The translations under genes and the position numbers were made by a program. From the NCBI RefSeq assembly GCF_037940415.1, contig NZ_CP149798.1:3158501-3222500 (forward strand): DNA of 64,000 bases, written 5' to 3'. The notes beneath the pieces were generated by a model. The model had not been told where the DNA came from. It saw nothing but the letters and a program-made list of their open reading frames with translations, and made no database searches. Shown here in pieces: positions 8,343-17,180 of this stretch. Within the stretch, counting starts at the first letter, position 1; each line of letters starts with the position of its first letter. Source of the stretch: Streptomyces sp. f51. Its GTDB lineage: Bacteria; Actinomycetota; Actinomycetes; Streptomycetales; Streptomycetaceae.

Positions 8343-9127
8343 ACGGGCGGGCGGGGGACGGGCTCACGGTGAGCGTCGACAAGTCCTCCGGGGTCGCCGT
8401 CCTCACCCTGGACCGGCAGGACCGGCTCAACGCCCTCGATCTCGCGACGGCCGCCGAACTGGGCTCCGTCTGGCGGGAGTTCCGCTTCGACGACACCGTA
8501 CGGGCGCTCGTCGTCACCGGCGCGGGACGGCGGGCCTTCTGCACCGGGATCGACCGCTCCGCCGACGTGCCCCAGCCCAACTCCCCGTACATGGTGGACG
8601 ATCCGCTCGCCTCGATCGGGCCGAAGGCCAACGGCCTGTGGAAGCCCGTGATCGCCGCCGTGAACGGGATCGCCTGCGGCGGCGCCTTCTACCTGCTGGG
8701 TGAGTCGGAGTTCGTCGTCGCCGACGAGGAGGCGACCTTCTTCGACCCGCACACGACGTACGGGATGGTCAGCGCGTACGAGTCCGTCTATCTCGCGCAG
8801 CGGATGCCGTTCGGGGAGGTGGCGCGGATGGCTCTGATGGGCACCGCCGAGCGGGTCTCCGCACGGAGGGCGTACGAGGTGGGGCTGGTCTCCGAACTCA
8901 CGCCGCCGGGCGAGGCGTTGGCGGCGGCGGTCGGGTGTGCCACGGTCCTCGCGTCCTACCCTCCCGAGGCCGTCCAGGGGACGGTGCGTGCGCTGTGGTC
9001 GGCGCAGGAGGCGACCCGGGCCGCGGCCCTGGCGCACGCTCCGCAGCTCGTCTCCCTCGGGAACCTGCCGGGCGAACGGCAGGCGGAGCTGTTCGCGGCC
9101 CGCAGGCCGGGGTTCCGGCTGCGCTGA
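8339..9127 (+). CDS. enoyl-CoA hydratase/isomerase (crotonase family)
   Basis: 262 aa crotonase-fold protein. The GTG at 8339 overlaps the TGA of the DUF35 gene (GTGA), so translation is probably coupled. N-terminal VAVLTLDRQDRLNALD and the oxyanion-hole segment AVNGIACGGAFYLLGESEF are typical. The usual catalytic Glu positions are not obvious: the sequence reads FFDPHTTYGMVSAYES where hydratases have a Glu-rich segment. It may act as a hydratase, isomerase or C-C hydrolase on the pathway CoA ester. Last gene of the operon that starts at operator b2. Confidence 0.87.
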   Translation: MNGRAGDGLTVSVDKSSGVAVLTLDRQDRLNALDLATAAELGSVWREFRFDDTVRALVVTGAGRRAFCTGIDRSADVPQPNSPYMVDDPLASIGPKANGLWKPVIAAVNGIACGGAFYLLGESEFVVADEEATFFDPHTTYGMVSAYESVYLAQRMPFGEVARMALMGTAERVSARRAYEVGLVSELTPPGEALAAAVGCATVLASYPPEAVQGTVRALWSAQEATRAAALAHAPQLVSLGNLPGERQAELFAARRPGFRLR

Positions 9128-9292
9128 GCGTCCCCGCGGACGTCCGGCGCTCGACCTCCGCTGCCGCCCGGCCGGAGGAATCCTCGAACCGGGCAGGAGC
9201 GGGCGGGCCGTCCGCTCGCTCCCTGTGGCGGGCCGCTCACGCCGGGCGTAGCCTCGCAGCCGGAGCGGCTTCCGCAGGCCGTCCGCGCGAAC

Positions 9293-9339
9293 GACGGCCG
9301 CCGTCCGGAGACCCTTCCGTGCCCGGTACGGCGGCCGTC
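9293..9339. terminator. inverted repeat between convergent hydratase and afsK
   Basis: GACGGCCGCCG (9293-9303) pairs perfectly with CGGCGGCCGTC (9329-9339) over a 25-nt loop. It lies just after the end of afsK and downstream of the hydratase. There is no T-run; candidate bidirectional terminator. Confidence 0.45.
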
Positions 9340-9355
9340 ACGCGCGTGCCGTGAC

Positions 9356-11680
9356 CTACGTGGTGCGCGCGGTGCCGGTGCCCTTCTCCGCGTCCAGCGC
9401 GTACACACAGCGGTCCTTGCTGCACGCGTACACCACGCCGTCCTTGACCACGGGTGCCCCGGTGATCTCGCCGCCGGTGGCCAGCTTCCAGCGCAGCCGC
9501 CCGTCGTCGGCCTTCAGGGTGTACAGGAGATGGTCCGTGGAGCCGAAGTGGATACGGCCCTCGGCCACCGCCGGAGCTCCCACCAGGTCGCCCCCGGCCT
9601 GGAAGCGCCACTTCGGGGTGCCGGTGACGGCGTCCAGCGTGTACAGGCCCTTGCCGCTGCCGACGTGGACGTGTCCGGCGGCCACGAGGACCGGCTCGGT
9701 GGAGGCGCGGGACTCGGTGGCGATGCGCCAGCGGTCGCGGCCGTCGGTGGCGTCGAGGGCGTACACCGTGCCCAGGTAGTCGGCGAGGTAGACGCCACCG
9801 CCCGTCACCGCGGGGCCCGGGGCGAAGGTGGGCGGGCTGAGGAAGACGGCCGGGGCCTCGAAGTGCCAGCGGACATGACCGCCGGCCACGTCGACGGCCA
9901 GGACCCGGGTGCCCGCGCAGATGTAGACGTAGCCGTCGGGGGCATGGGTCATCCGCACCGGTACGCCGCCGCAGGAGGCCGCGTCACCGATCGGGTACGA
10001 CCAGCGCTCCTCGCCCGTACGGGCCTCCAGGGCGCGCAGCCGCGCGTCCTTCCAGACGTACACCGTGCCGTCGTGGATCGACGGACCGGACTCCGGGGAC
10101 TCGAAGTCCGTCTGGGCGCCGCTGATCTCCCAGAGCTTCTGGCCGTTCGAGGCCTCCCACGCCTGGACGCCGCCGCCGCGCGTACCGGTGACGACCGTGC
10201 CCCGGTCGGCCTGGAGGGAGTACACCCAGGCGTCCGTGGACAGACGCCACAGGTCGCCGCCCTCCCTGGCCTCCAGCGCGTACAGCGTCGGCCCGTCGGA
10301 GGCGTGGATGCGGCCGTCCGCCACCGCCATCGACCAGGCCACGTCACGGGTCTTGAACCGGCGCCTGCCGGTCGCGACGTCGAGGGCGTGGACTTCGAAG
10401 GACGTGACGTAGACGAGGTCGCCGGCGACCGAGGGAGTGCCCCAGACGTCGTTGGACATGCGGAAGCGCCAGGGGCGCCAGCCCGCCGGGGCGTCGGGCG
10501 CCTGCGGCGCGGGCAGCGGCGCGGGTTCGGCGCCGTTCGCGCCGACACGCGGCCGGGACCAGGACGCGGCGAGCCCGGCCTCCGGCGGCGGCGCCTTCAC
10601 GGCCGCCGCGCGGGCGTCGAGGACCCGGGGCCCGGGGCCGATGGGCACCTTGGCGCCCGCCAGGCGCACGGGGCCGGTGTCGGGTGCCCCCACGGGCACC
10701 GGGGCGTGCGAGGGGGGCGGCGGCAGTGCCGGACGCCCGCCCGCGCTGCGGCCGGCTCCCTGGGCCGGCTGCTGGACCGGCGGACGGCCGCCCCGGCGGG
10801 TCTCGATCAGGCCCACCGCGCGCTCGGGCAGCCACGCCGAGGCCGTACCGCTGTCGTCGGAGCCCGAGCCGAAGAGGTGGGGCGCGAGCTGGGCCTGGAG
10901 GTCGGCGGGGTTGGGGCGTGCCGTGGCGTCCATCTGCATGCAGGACTCGATGAGCGGGCGCAGCTCGTCGGGCAGGCCTTCGAGGTCCGGGCCCTCGCGG
11001 AGCAGCATGAAGACCGTCTCGACGGGGTTGGCGCCGTGGAAGGGCGCGTGTCCGGTGGCCGCGAAGACGAGCATCGAGCCGAGCGAGAAGACATCACTCG
11101 CACCGGTGACGCTGCGGGAGTCCTTCGCCTGCTCGGGCGACATGTAGGCGGGGGTGCCGACGGCGACGTTGGTCATGGTCAGACGGGTGTTCGAGACGCC
11201 GGACGCGATGCCGAAGTCGATCACGCGCGGTCCGTCCTCGACCACGAGGACGTTCGAGGGCTTGAGGTCGCGGTGGACGAGTCCGGCGCCGTGGATCGAC
11301 TGGAGCGCCTCCGCGACACCGGCCGCCAGCCAGCGCACCGCCTGGGCCGGGAGCGGCCCGCACTCGTTCACTATCTCTTCGAGCGAGGGCGCGGGCACGT
11401 AGGCGGTGGCCAGCCACGGCACCGCGGCACGGGCGTCGGCGTCCACCACGGCCGCCGTGTAGAAGCCCGAGACGGCGCGGGCCGCCTCGACCTCGCGCGA
11501 GAAGCGGACCCGGAACAACTGGTCCTCGGCGAGCTCGGTCCTGACCGTCTTGATCGCCACGCGCCGGCCGGAGGCCGAGCGCGCGAGATAGACCAGCCCC
11601 ATGCCGCCGGCACCCAGCCGGCCCAGCACCTCGAACGGCCCGATCCGGCGCGGATCGTGCTGCGTCAGCTGATCCACCAC
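9356..11680 (-). CDS. afsK: AfsK: Ser/Thr protein kinase with PQQ-like beta-propeller
   Basis: 774 aa Hanks-type kinase of the AfsK-AfsR relay. Kinase domain at about residues 14-275: glycine loop GRLGAGGMG, Lys44 in [12 protein letters not shown] with Asp138, DFG Asp155, and an activation loop with Thr168, which matches the autophosphorylated Thr168 reported for S. coelicolor AfsK. A Pro/Gly/Arg-rich linker (about 285-395) leads to a C-terminal half of repeated PQQ-type blades, such as [11 protein letters not shown] and [10 protein letters not shown], usually 7-8 in a propeller. No transmembrane helix is evident; AfsK is loosely membrane-bound in S. coelicolor and acts at hyphal tips. It is about 5 kb from afsR, separated by catabolic genes. 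Confidence 0.95.
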   Translation of the reverse strand: MVDQLTQHDPRRIGPFEVLGRLGAGGMGLVYLARSASGRRVAIKTVRTELAEDQLFRVRFSREVEAARAVSGFYTAAVVDADARAAVPWLATAYVPAPSLEEIVNECGPLPAQAVRWLAAGVAEALQSIHGAGLVHRDLKPSNVLVVEDGPRVIDFGIASGVSNTRLTMTNVAVGTPAYMSPEQAKDSRSVTGASDVFSLGSMLVFAATGHAPFHGANPVETVFMLLREGPDLEGLPDELRPLIESCMQMDATARPNPADLQAQLAPHLFGSGSDDSGTASAWLPERAVGLIETRRGGRPPVQQPAQGAGRSAGGRPALPPPPSHAPVPVGAPDTGPVRLAGAKVPIGPGPRVLDARAAAVKAPPPEAGLAASWSRPRVGANGAEPAPLPAPQAPDAPAGWRPWRFRMSNDVWGTPSVAGDLVYVTSFEVHALDVATGRRRFKTRDVAWSMAVADGRIHASDGPTLYALEAREGGDLWRLSTDAWVYSLQADRGTVVTGTRGGGVQAWEASNGQKLWEISGAQTDFESPESGPSIHDGTVYVWKDARLRALEARTGEERWSYPIGDAASCGGVPVRMTHAPDGYVYICAGTRVLAVDVAGGHVRWHFEAPAVFLSPPTFAPGPAVTGGGVYLADYLGTVYALDATDGRDRWRIATESRASTEPVLVAAGHVHVGSGKGLYTLDAVTGTPKWRFQAGGDLVGAPAVAEGRIHFGSTDHLLYTLKADDGRLRWKLATGGEITGAPVVKDGVVYACSKDRCVYALDAEKGTGTARTT

Positions 11681-12072
11681 TTGCCTGCCACCTCCCCGTA
11701 CGGGTCACGTCATCCACGTATGAACGCGGCCCAGTGCAGCGTCTCACCACCGCACCGCCATGGCGGCACGCACCCCGATTCTTCCTGGCCGAGCCGCCGG
11801 TTGCGAACCCGGGGGCGGATCGGGGTGTCTCATGACAAATCAGCCGCCCCGACAAAAGCACGGTCGCCGGGGCGCCACGGTTCGGGGCCGAAATGCGCCC
11901 CTCACCCCAGAAGTACCCCGCTCCACGCCCCGGAAGTGCCGTCCCTCACGTCGAAATACCGTGCCCCCGAACACGGAAGCGTTTCGGCCGGTGCCGCCGA
12001 AGTGTGCCCGGCCTCCCGCGAGGCCGGAACCCCCGCACCGTCGCGAGGACGTCACGCCTGGTGGCGGCGCCT
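11681..12072. other. afsK upstream region, no gene seen
   Basis: 392 bp between the afsK start and the stop of the VOC gene. I see no convincing ORF or RNA gene. It should contain the afsK promoter. A short GCCCCG...CGGGGC inverted repeat at 11846-11873 is too weak to call. Confidence 0.3.
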
Positions 12073-12807
12073 TCACCGCTGGAGCACGGCGAACGACGCA
12101 CCCTGATTGTCCGTGACGACGGCCACCCGCCCGTACGACGTGTCGAAGGGTGTCACCTGGACACGTCCGCCGAGCCTGTTCACCGTCCCGAGTGCCTCCT
12201 CGCAGTCCTCGACCCCGAAGTGCACGAGGAAGTGGGGCGGCATCTCGGCCGGAAAGACTCCCGTCACGGGAACGCGGCCGAAATCGGGGGTCGCGTCGGA
12301 CCCGAACAGCGCGTCGTGGAAGAGGGTGCCGTAGAAGCGGTCGACGGTCGCGGTGTCGCGGGCGTAGAGCTCGGCCCAGCAGAAGGTGCGCGGCTCGTGC
12401 CGCTTGGCGAAGCCGGGGTGGGTACCGGGCTGCCAGAGGCCGAAGACGGCGCCCTCCGGGTCGGTGGCGAGGGCGGCCGTGCCCAGCTCGCCCGACGGTC
12501 CCACGGCCGTGGGGACGGCGATGATCCGGCCGCCGGCCCCCGTGATGCGGCGGGAGAGCCCCTCGGCGTCCGGCGTCGCGAAGTACACCGTCCACACGGT
12601 GGGCATGCGCCCGTCCAGCTTGGGCGTGAGCGCCGCGACGGGTTCGCCGTCCAGTTCCGCCCAGACCGCCGTGCCCGACTCCTCGGGGAACGTCCAGCCG
12701 AAGAGCTCGCCGTAGAAGCGCTTGCCCGCCTCCACGTCGGGGAGCTGGGCGTCGACCCAGCAGGGCACACCCTCGGAGAACCCGGCGACAACGGCTGATT
12801 CGGCCAT
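12073..12807 (-). CDS. kbpA: two-domain VOC protein, probable KbpA (AfsK-binding inhibitor)
   Basis: 244 aa made of two glyoxalase/bleomycin-resistance (VOC) modules. Module 1 starts at CWVDAQLPDVEAGKRFYG (about residues 16-33), module 2 at FCWAELYARDTATVDRFYG (about 142-160); each begins with the typical beta-strand plus F-Y-G helix. Metal ligands are not conserved clearly enough to claim an enzyme. From memory, S. coelicolor kbpA (SCO4422) is next to afsK, encodes a protein of about 252 aa, and inhibits AfsK autophosphorylation. The gene here is adjacent to afsK on the same strand and of similar size. The name rests on that synteny. A free-standing VOC hydroxylase-like protein is the alternative. 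Confidence 0.6.
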   Translation of the reverse strand: MAESAVVAGFSEGVPCWVDAQLPDVEAGKRFYGELFGWTFPEESGTAVWAELDGEPVAALTPKLDGRMPTVWTVYFATPDAEGLSRRITGAGGRIIAVPTAVGPSGELGTAALATDPEGAVFGLWQPGTHPGFAKRHEPRTFCWAELYARDTATVDRFYGTLFHDALFGSDATPDFGRVPVTGVFPAEMPPHFLVHFGVEDCEEALGTVNRLGGRVQVTPFDTSYGRVAVVTDNQGASFAVLQR

Positions 12808-12981
12808 GCGGCCAAGCTAACGGTCCTTTCGGCATCCCGCAGGGCGTGCGCACCTCCTCCGGTGACGTCCCGTCCCTGCTCAGGGGCCTCGCAGGGGGAA
12901 CACGAGCACCTCCGGAGAGCGCGCGGATCACGGTCGCACCCCATTTGCAGTCGGCCGAATCGCGCTCCGATCACCCCTCGG

Positions 12982-13000
12982 TAAGCTGACGGCATGACAG
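12982..13000 (+). promoter_or_regulatory. -10 and degenerate operator overlapping the TetR start
   Basis: A TAnnnT hexamer TAAGCT at 12982-12987 is 6 nt from the ATG at 12994, so the mRNA may be leaderless. CTGACG-GCA-TGACAG at 12986-13000 keeps one full arm of the 12-site operator and 4 of 6 positions of the other, and overlaps -10 and start codon. This would suit autoregulation but could be chance. Confidence 0.4.
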
Positions 13001-13641
13001 GACAAGTGCGTACCGTCGACGGCCGCGTGGCCGGACGACGTGGGCAGGCGACCCGGCAGAAGCTGCTCGACTGCCTCAGCGAGATGCTCAGCTCGTCGCC
13101 CTACCGGGACGTCAAAGTCATTGACGTCGCCCGGAAGGCGGGCACTTCACCGGCGACCTTCTACCAGTACTTCCCGGACGTCGAAGGCGCCGTCCTGGAG
13201 ATCGCCGAGCAAATGGCCGCCGAGGGCGCCGGGTTGACCCAGCTCCTCGAAGGCCGCTCATGGGTCGGCAAGGCCGGCTGGCAGACCGCGCAGGAACTCG
13301 TGGACGGATTCCTGGAGTTCTGGCGCAAGAACGACGCGATCCTCCGCGTCGTCGACCTCGGGGCCGCCGAGGGGGACAAGCGGTTCTACAAGATCCGCAT
13401 GAAGATCCTCAACTCCGTGAACAACTCCCTTACGGATTCGGTCACCGAGCTCCAGGCCAAGGGCAAGGTCGACAAGGACGTGAACCCGGCCGCGATGGCC
13501 GGTTCCCTGGTCGCCATGCTCGCCGCGGTCGCCTCGCACCAGAAGGGTTTCCAGACCTGGGGCGTCAAACAGGCCGAACTCAAGCCGAACCTGGCGCTTC
13601 TGGTGTATCTGGGTGTGACCGGGAAGAAGCCGACGAAGTAG
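12994..13641 (+). CDS. TetR-family regulator, candidate repressor of the operator regulon
   Basis: 215 aa. The N-terminal TetR helix-turn-helix spans about residues 14-65: GQATRQKLLDCL, then VKVIDVARKAGTSPATFYQY as the recognition helix region. The rest is an all-helical ligand and dimer domain. TetR proteins bind short palindromes and release them on binding a ligand, often an acyl-CoA in catabolic systems. It is the only TetR gene in the window, and the only gene whose start carries a degenerate copy of the CTGACG-N3-CGTCAG operator. Divergent from the kbpA-like gene. In S. coelicolor a TetR gene also occupies this place as I recall, so it may belong to the conserved core. Confidence 0.9.
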   Translation: MTGQVRTVDGRVAGRRGQATRQKLLDCLSEMLSSSPYRDVKVIDVARKAGTSPATFYQYFPDVEGAVLEIAEQMAAEGAGLTQLLEGRSWVGKAGWQTAQELVDGFLEFWRKNDAILRVVDLGAAEGDKRFYKIRMKILNSVNNSLTDSVTELQAKGKVDKDVNPAAMAGSLVAMLAAVASHQKGFQTWGVKQAELKPNLALLVYLGVTGKKPTK

Positions 13642-13775
13642 ATTCCCGCGTCCGAAACGCTCCAGCTCCTGTCATGCGGGCGGCAGTTCGTCCCGGAGGA
13701 CCCCTTCCGGCGGACCGCCGCCCGCTGCGCGTCTCACCCGGAGCCGCCCGGTCCCTCCTCGGGGCCGACGGACAC

Positions 13776-14585
13776 CTACCTGCGCACGATCCTGAAGAGC
13801 CGGATCTCCCGGTCCACACGGGCCTGATAGGTGGCGTACGGCGGCCAGAACGCCAGCACCGTCCGCCAGACCTCGGCCCGCTCCTCGCCCGTCAGAAGCC
13901 GGGCGGTGACGGGAATGTCCTCGCCCTTCCAGTTGATGACGGCCTCGGGACCGGCCAGCAGGTTCGCGGTCCAGGCGGGGTGGTCGTCGCGGCCGAAGTT
14001 GGACCCGACGAGAATCCATCCGGCCCCGGCCTCCGCGTCCCCGGCGGACCCCGCGCCCGGCGTACCGCCCTCCGGCATGCAGGCCAGCGGGGTACGGCGC
14101 TCCAGACCGCTCTTGGCGCCCCGCACGGTCAGCACGACCCCCGGCAGCATCTGGGCGCTGAGCAGCACCTTGCCGCGGGTGAGCCGGTGCACGGCGCGGT
14201 CCAGGGCCGGTATGAGGTGAGGGGCGATCCTGGCGAACGCCCGGGTGGAGGACACCCGCTGCACCAGCCGCACACCGGGCATCCGCCTCGCGCCGCTCCC
14301 CACCCCCGCCCTCCGCCCTGCCCCGGCACCATCCCTCGCGCCGAACCCGGAACCATCCCTCTCACCGGAACCGACACCCGCCATCTCGCCGAACCCGGAA
14401 CCATCCCTCTCGACAGAGCCGGGACCCGCCATCTCACCGGAGTCGGCATCCGCTCTCTCGCCGGAGCCGGCACCATCCCTCGCGCCGGGTCCGGCGCCCA
14501 CCCCCTCACCCGGTCCGGCCCCCGATCCCCCGCCGGAACCGGCCCCCGCACCGCCGCCTTCGCGCGAACGCCCGCCCGCCGCCAT
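13776..14585 (-). CDS. deazaflavin-dependent nitroreductase-family (Ddn/DUF385) protein with Gly-rich repeat N-terminus
   Basis: Split-barrel protein of the F420-dependent nitroreductase family; the conserved part begins near residue 102 (MPGVRLVQRVSST) and runs to VDREIRLFRIVRR. Family marks are LTVRGAKSGLERRTPLA and WILVGSNFGRDDHPAWTANL. The first ATG (14585) overlaps the TGA of the dehydrogenase upstream, which suggests coupling. It would, however, add about 100 residues of in-frame 8/16-residue Gly-Ser-Arg-Asp repeats (48-nt DNA period). An internal ATG at 14282 gives a normal-length protein of about 168 aa. Likely an F420 reductase acting on unsaturated ring or quinone-like substrates; related proteins occur in actinobacterial steroid catabolism. 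Confidence 0.75.
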   Translation of the reverse strand: MAAGGRSREGGGAGAGSGGGSGAGPGEGVGAGPGARDGAGSGERADADSGEMAGPGSVERDGSGFGEMAGVGSGERDGSGFGARDGAGAGRRAGVGSGARRMPGVRLVQRVSSTRAFARIAPHLIPALDRAVHRLTRGKVLLSAQMLPGVVLTVRGAKSGLERRTPLACMPEGGTPGAGSAGDAEAGAGWILVGSNFGRDDHPAWTANLLAGPEAVINWKGEDIPVTARLLTGEERAEVWRTVLAFWPPYATYQARVDREIRLFRIVRR

Positions 14586-15772
14586 CAGACCGTCACCTCT
14601 CCGCCGTCGAAGAGCCGCGCCGCGTCCGCCGCGTGCGCGCGCAGCCGGTGGGCGGGCCCGAAGAGCAGTTCGTCGCCCGAGGCGCGCTTGAAGTAGAGAT
14701 GGGCCTCGTGCTCCCAGGTGAAGCCGATGCCACCGTGCAGCTGCACCCCTTCGGAGGCGGCCGTGCGCAGTGCCTCCAGCGCCTGGGCCAGGGCGAGCCC
14801 GCCCACGCGTTCACCGCCCGTCCCGGCGGACCAGGCCGCGTAGTACGCCGCCGAGCGGGCCGACTGCACGGCCACGTACACGTCCGCGAGCCGGTGCTTG
14901 ACGGCCTGGAAGGAGCCGATCGCCCGGCCGAACTGCTCCCGCCTGCCCACGTATTCGACGGTGCGCTCCAGCGCCCGGTCGGCAGCGCCCACGGCCTCCA
15001 CGGCCAGGACGGCCGCTGCGCCGTCGCCGACGGCGGCCAGCGCCGCGGGCACGTCGGCCCGGTCGTCCCCGAGCAACTCGGCCTCCACCTCGCGCAGTTC
15101 GAGCCTGGCCTGCGGCCGGGTCGGGTCCAGGGCGGTCTGCCGTGCCCGTACGAGCCCTTCGGCGTCGTCCCGCACCAGGAACAGCAGCGTCCGCGAGCGC
15201 GCGAAGCCACCGGTGTGCGCGGCCACCAGCAGCAGCCCGGCGCTGTGGCCGTCGAGCACCTGCGCCGCCTGTCCGTAGAGCCGCCAGGCGCCGTCCGCCC
15301 GGCGCGCCTGCACTCCCCCGGCGCGGCCGCCGCCCGCCCAGTCGCCGCGGTTGTCTCCGGCCAGGCCGACAGCGGTGGCCAGGCCCGTGCCGGGGACCGC
15401 GAGGGCGGCGGTCAGCGCACCCGAGGCCAGCGACGGCAGCAGCGCGGCGCGCTGCGCCTCGGTGCCGAGGGCCAGGATCAGCGGGGCGGCGAGGACGGCG
15501 GTGGACAGCAGGGGCGAGGGGGCCAGGGCGCGGCCCGACTCCTCGCAGGCGAGGGCGAGTTCGGTGAGGGAGCAGCCGACACCGCCGTACGTCTCGGGGA
15601 GGGCCAGCGCGGGCAGCCCCAGGTGCAGGGCGAGGGCCTCCCAGAGCGCGGGGTCGTAGCCGGCCGGGGTCAGTTCGGCGGCCCGCAGCTCCTGCGGACC
15701 GCACCGCTTGACCAGCACCTCCCGCAGAGTGCGGCGGATCTCCTCCTGCTCCGCGGTGAGACGGGCATCCAT
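14585..15772 (-). CDS. acyl-CoA dehydrogenase, beta-like subunit
   Basis: 395 aa flavoprotein fold. The ATG at 15772 (MDARLTAEQEEIRRTL) is preferred to the ATG at 15889 because a GGAGG site precedes it and the upstream ATG lies inside the operator. C-terminal flavin and dimer motifs are clear: REQFGRAIGSFQAVKHRLAD and QLHGGIGFTWEHEAHLYFKR. The middle lacks the SEPGAGSD and WTS substrate motifs seen in the two alpha-like paralogues. This resembles the beta subunits of alpha2beta2 dehydrogenases of actinobacterial steroid degradation. No alpha gene is adjacent; the alpha-like protein at 32137-33294 is the possible partner. Stop overlaps the start of the next gene. Confidence 0.85.
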   Translation of the reverse strand: MDARLTAEQEEIRRTLREVLVKRCGPQELRAAELTPAGYDPALWEALALHLGLPALALPETYGGVGCSLTELALACEESGRALAPSPLLSTAVLAAPLILALGTEAQRAALLPSLASGALTAALAVPGTGLATAVGLAGDNRGDWAGGGRAGGVQARRADGAWRLYGQAAQVLDGHSAGLLLVAAHTGGFARSRTLLFLVRDDAEGLVRARQTALDPTRPQARLELREVEAELLGDDRADVPAALAAVGDGAAAVLAVEAVGAADRALERTVEYVGRREQFGRAIGSFQAVKHRLADVYVAVQSARSAAYYAAWSAGTGGERVGGLALAQALEALRTAASEGVQLHGGIGFTWEHEAHLYFKRASGDELLFGPAHRLRAHAADAARLFDGGEVTV

Positions 15773-15874
15773 GGGCGGGCTCCTCCCTCGTCGGGCGGCG
15801 GACGTCCGGAGACTCCGGGCGGCGCGAACGTGCCGGTCCGACGGCTGGTCCGACGGCTGGTCCGGCAAGCCGAT

Positions 15875-15889
15875 CTGACGGGCCGTCAT
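15875..15889. promoter_or_regulatory. palindromic operator CTGACG-GGC-CGTCAT (site c)
   Basis: Five of six arm pairs. It is about 100 bp upstream of the dehydrogenase start on the minus strand, and 73 bp centre-to-centre from site d in the same divergent region. Confidence 0.65.
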
Positions 15890-15947
15890 GTTAGGGCGGG
15901 GGGTCGCAGATGCACAGGGGTGCGACGCCTCCCGGCGCAGCGGTCAT

Positions 15948-15962
15948 CTGATGTACCGTCAG
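15948..15962. promoter_or_regulatory. palindromic operator CTGATG-TAC-CGTCAG (site d) overlapping the thiolase -10
   Basis: Five of six arm pairs; it ends 4 bp before the ATG at 15967. TACCGT at 15954-15959 lies inside it, 7 nt before the ATG, which fits a -10 of a leaderless mRNA. No ribosome binding site is present. Bound repressor would cover the -10 and the transcription start. Confidence 0.7.
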
Positions 15963-15966
15963 ATTC

Positions 15967-17157
15967 ATGACGCATGCCACCTCGGAGCGCAGCCGTCGCA
16001 AGGTCGCCGTCGTCGGTGTGTCCCTGTCCGACTGCGGCCGTGTGGACGAGGCGACCCCGTACGCCCTGCACGCGCAGGCCGCGCGCCGCGCCCTGGCCGA
16101 CTCCGGCCTGGACCGCTCGGTGATCGACGGACTGGCGTCGGCGGGGCTCGGCGTCCTCGCGCCCGCCGAGGTGGCCGAGTATCTGGGGCTGCGGCCCACC
16201 TGGGTCGACTCGACCTCGGTCGGCGGCTCCACCTGGGAGGTCATGGCGGCCCACGCGGCCGACGCCATAGCCGCGGGCCACGCGAACGCCGTCCTGCTCG
16301 TCTACGGCTCCACCGCCCGCGCCGACATCAGGGCGGGCCGCCGCACCGGCAACCTCTCCTTCGGCGCGCGGGGCCCGCTCCAGTTCGAGGTCCCCTACGG
16401 CCACACGCTCGTCGCCAAGTACGCGATGGCCGCGCGCCGCCACATGCACACGTACGGCACCACGCTCGAACAGCTCGCCTCGGTGGCCGTCCAGGCCCGC
16501 GCGAACGCGGCCCGCAACCCGGAGGCGATGTTCCGCGACCCGGTCACCGTCGACGACGTCCTGTCCGGGCCGATGATCGCGGACCCGTTCACCAAGCTGC
16601 ACTGCTGCATCCGCTCCGACGGCGGCGCGGCGGTGCTGCTGGCGGCCGAGGAGTACGTGCGCGACTGCCGTACGGCCCCGGTGTGGGTGCTGGGGACCGG
16701 TGAACACGTCTCCCACACCACCATGTCCGAGTGGGCGGACTTCACCGTCTCCCCGTCGGCGGTGAGCGGCCGGCTCGCCTTCGAGCGGGCCGGGATCCGC
16801 CCGGCCGAGATCGACCTCGCGGAGATCTACGACGCCTTCACCTACATGACCCTGGTGACCCTGGAGGACCTCGGGTTCTGCGCCAAGGGCGAGGGCGGCG
16901 CCTTCGTGGACGCGGCGAAGGGGCGGCTCCTGGTGGACGGGGAGCTGCCGGTCAACACGGACGGGGGCGGCCTTTCGGCCCAGCATCCCGGCATGCGCGG
17001 TCTGTTCCTTCTGGTGGAGGCCGTACGGCAGCTGCGGGGCGAACTGCCGCCGGAGCGCCAGGTGCGGCGCCCCGACGGCACCCTGCCGGAACTGGCGGTG
17101 GCGTCCGGGACCGGGGGCTGGTTCTGCTCGTCGGGCACCGTGGTGCTGGGTCGGTAG
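15967..17157 (+). CDS. thiolase-fold lipid-transfer protein lacking the thiolase cysteine
   Basis: 396 aa paralogue of the protein at 6681-7829. It shares AEIYDAFTYMTL (Tyr288) and NTDGGGLSAQ. Where the first paralogue has Cys87 (GGGGSCATVAH), this one reads SVGGSTWEVMAAHA, with no cysteine. The second Ltp2-type tyrosine is replaced by the segment SAQHPG. It is therefore unlikely to be a normal thiolase and differs from the Ltp2 pattern as well. Its DUF35 partner may be the protein at 19967-20476, which is under the same operator type. The start has no ribosome binding site and is probably leaderless. Confidence 0.83.
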   Translation: MTHATSERSRRKVAVVGVSLSDCGRVDEATPYALHAQAARRALADSGLDRSVIDGLASAGLGVLAPAEVAEYLGLRPTWVDSTSVGGSTWEVMAAHAADAIAAGHANAVLLVYGSTARADIRAGRRTGNLSFGARGPLQFEVPYGHTLVAKYAMAARRHMHTYGTTLEQLASVAVQARANAARNPEAMFRDPVTVDDVLSGPMIADPFTKLHCCIRSDGGAAVLLAAEEYVRDCRTAPVWVLGTGEHVSHTTMSEWADFTVSPSAVSGRLAFERAGIRPAEIDLAEIYDAFTYMTLVTLEDLGFCAKGEGGAFVDAAKGRLLVDGELPVNTDGGGLSAQHPGMRGLFLLVEAVRQLRGELPPERQVRRPDGTLPELAVASGTGGWFCSSGTVVLGR

Positions 17158-17180
17158 CGACCGGGCCGGCGTGAGGCCGG

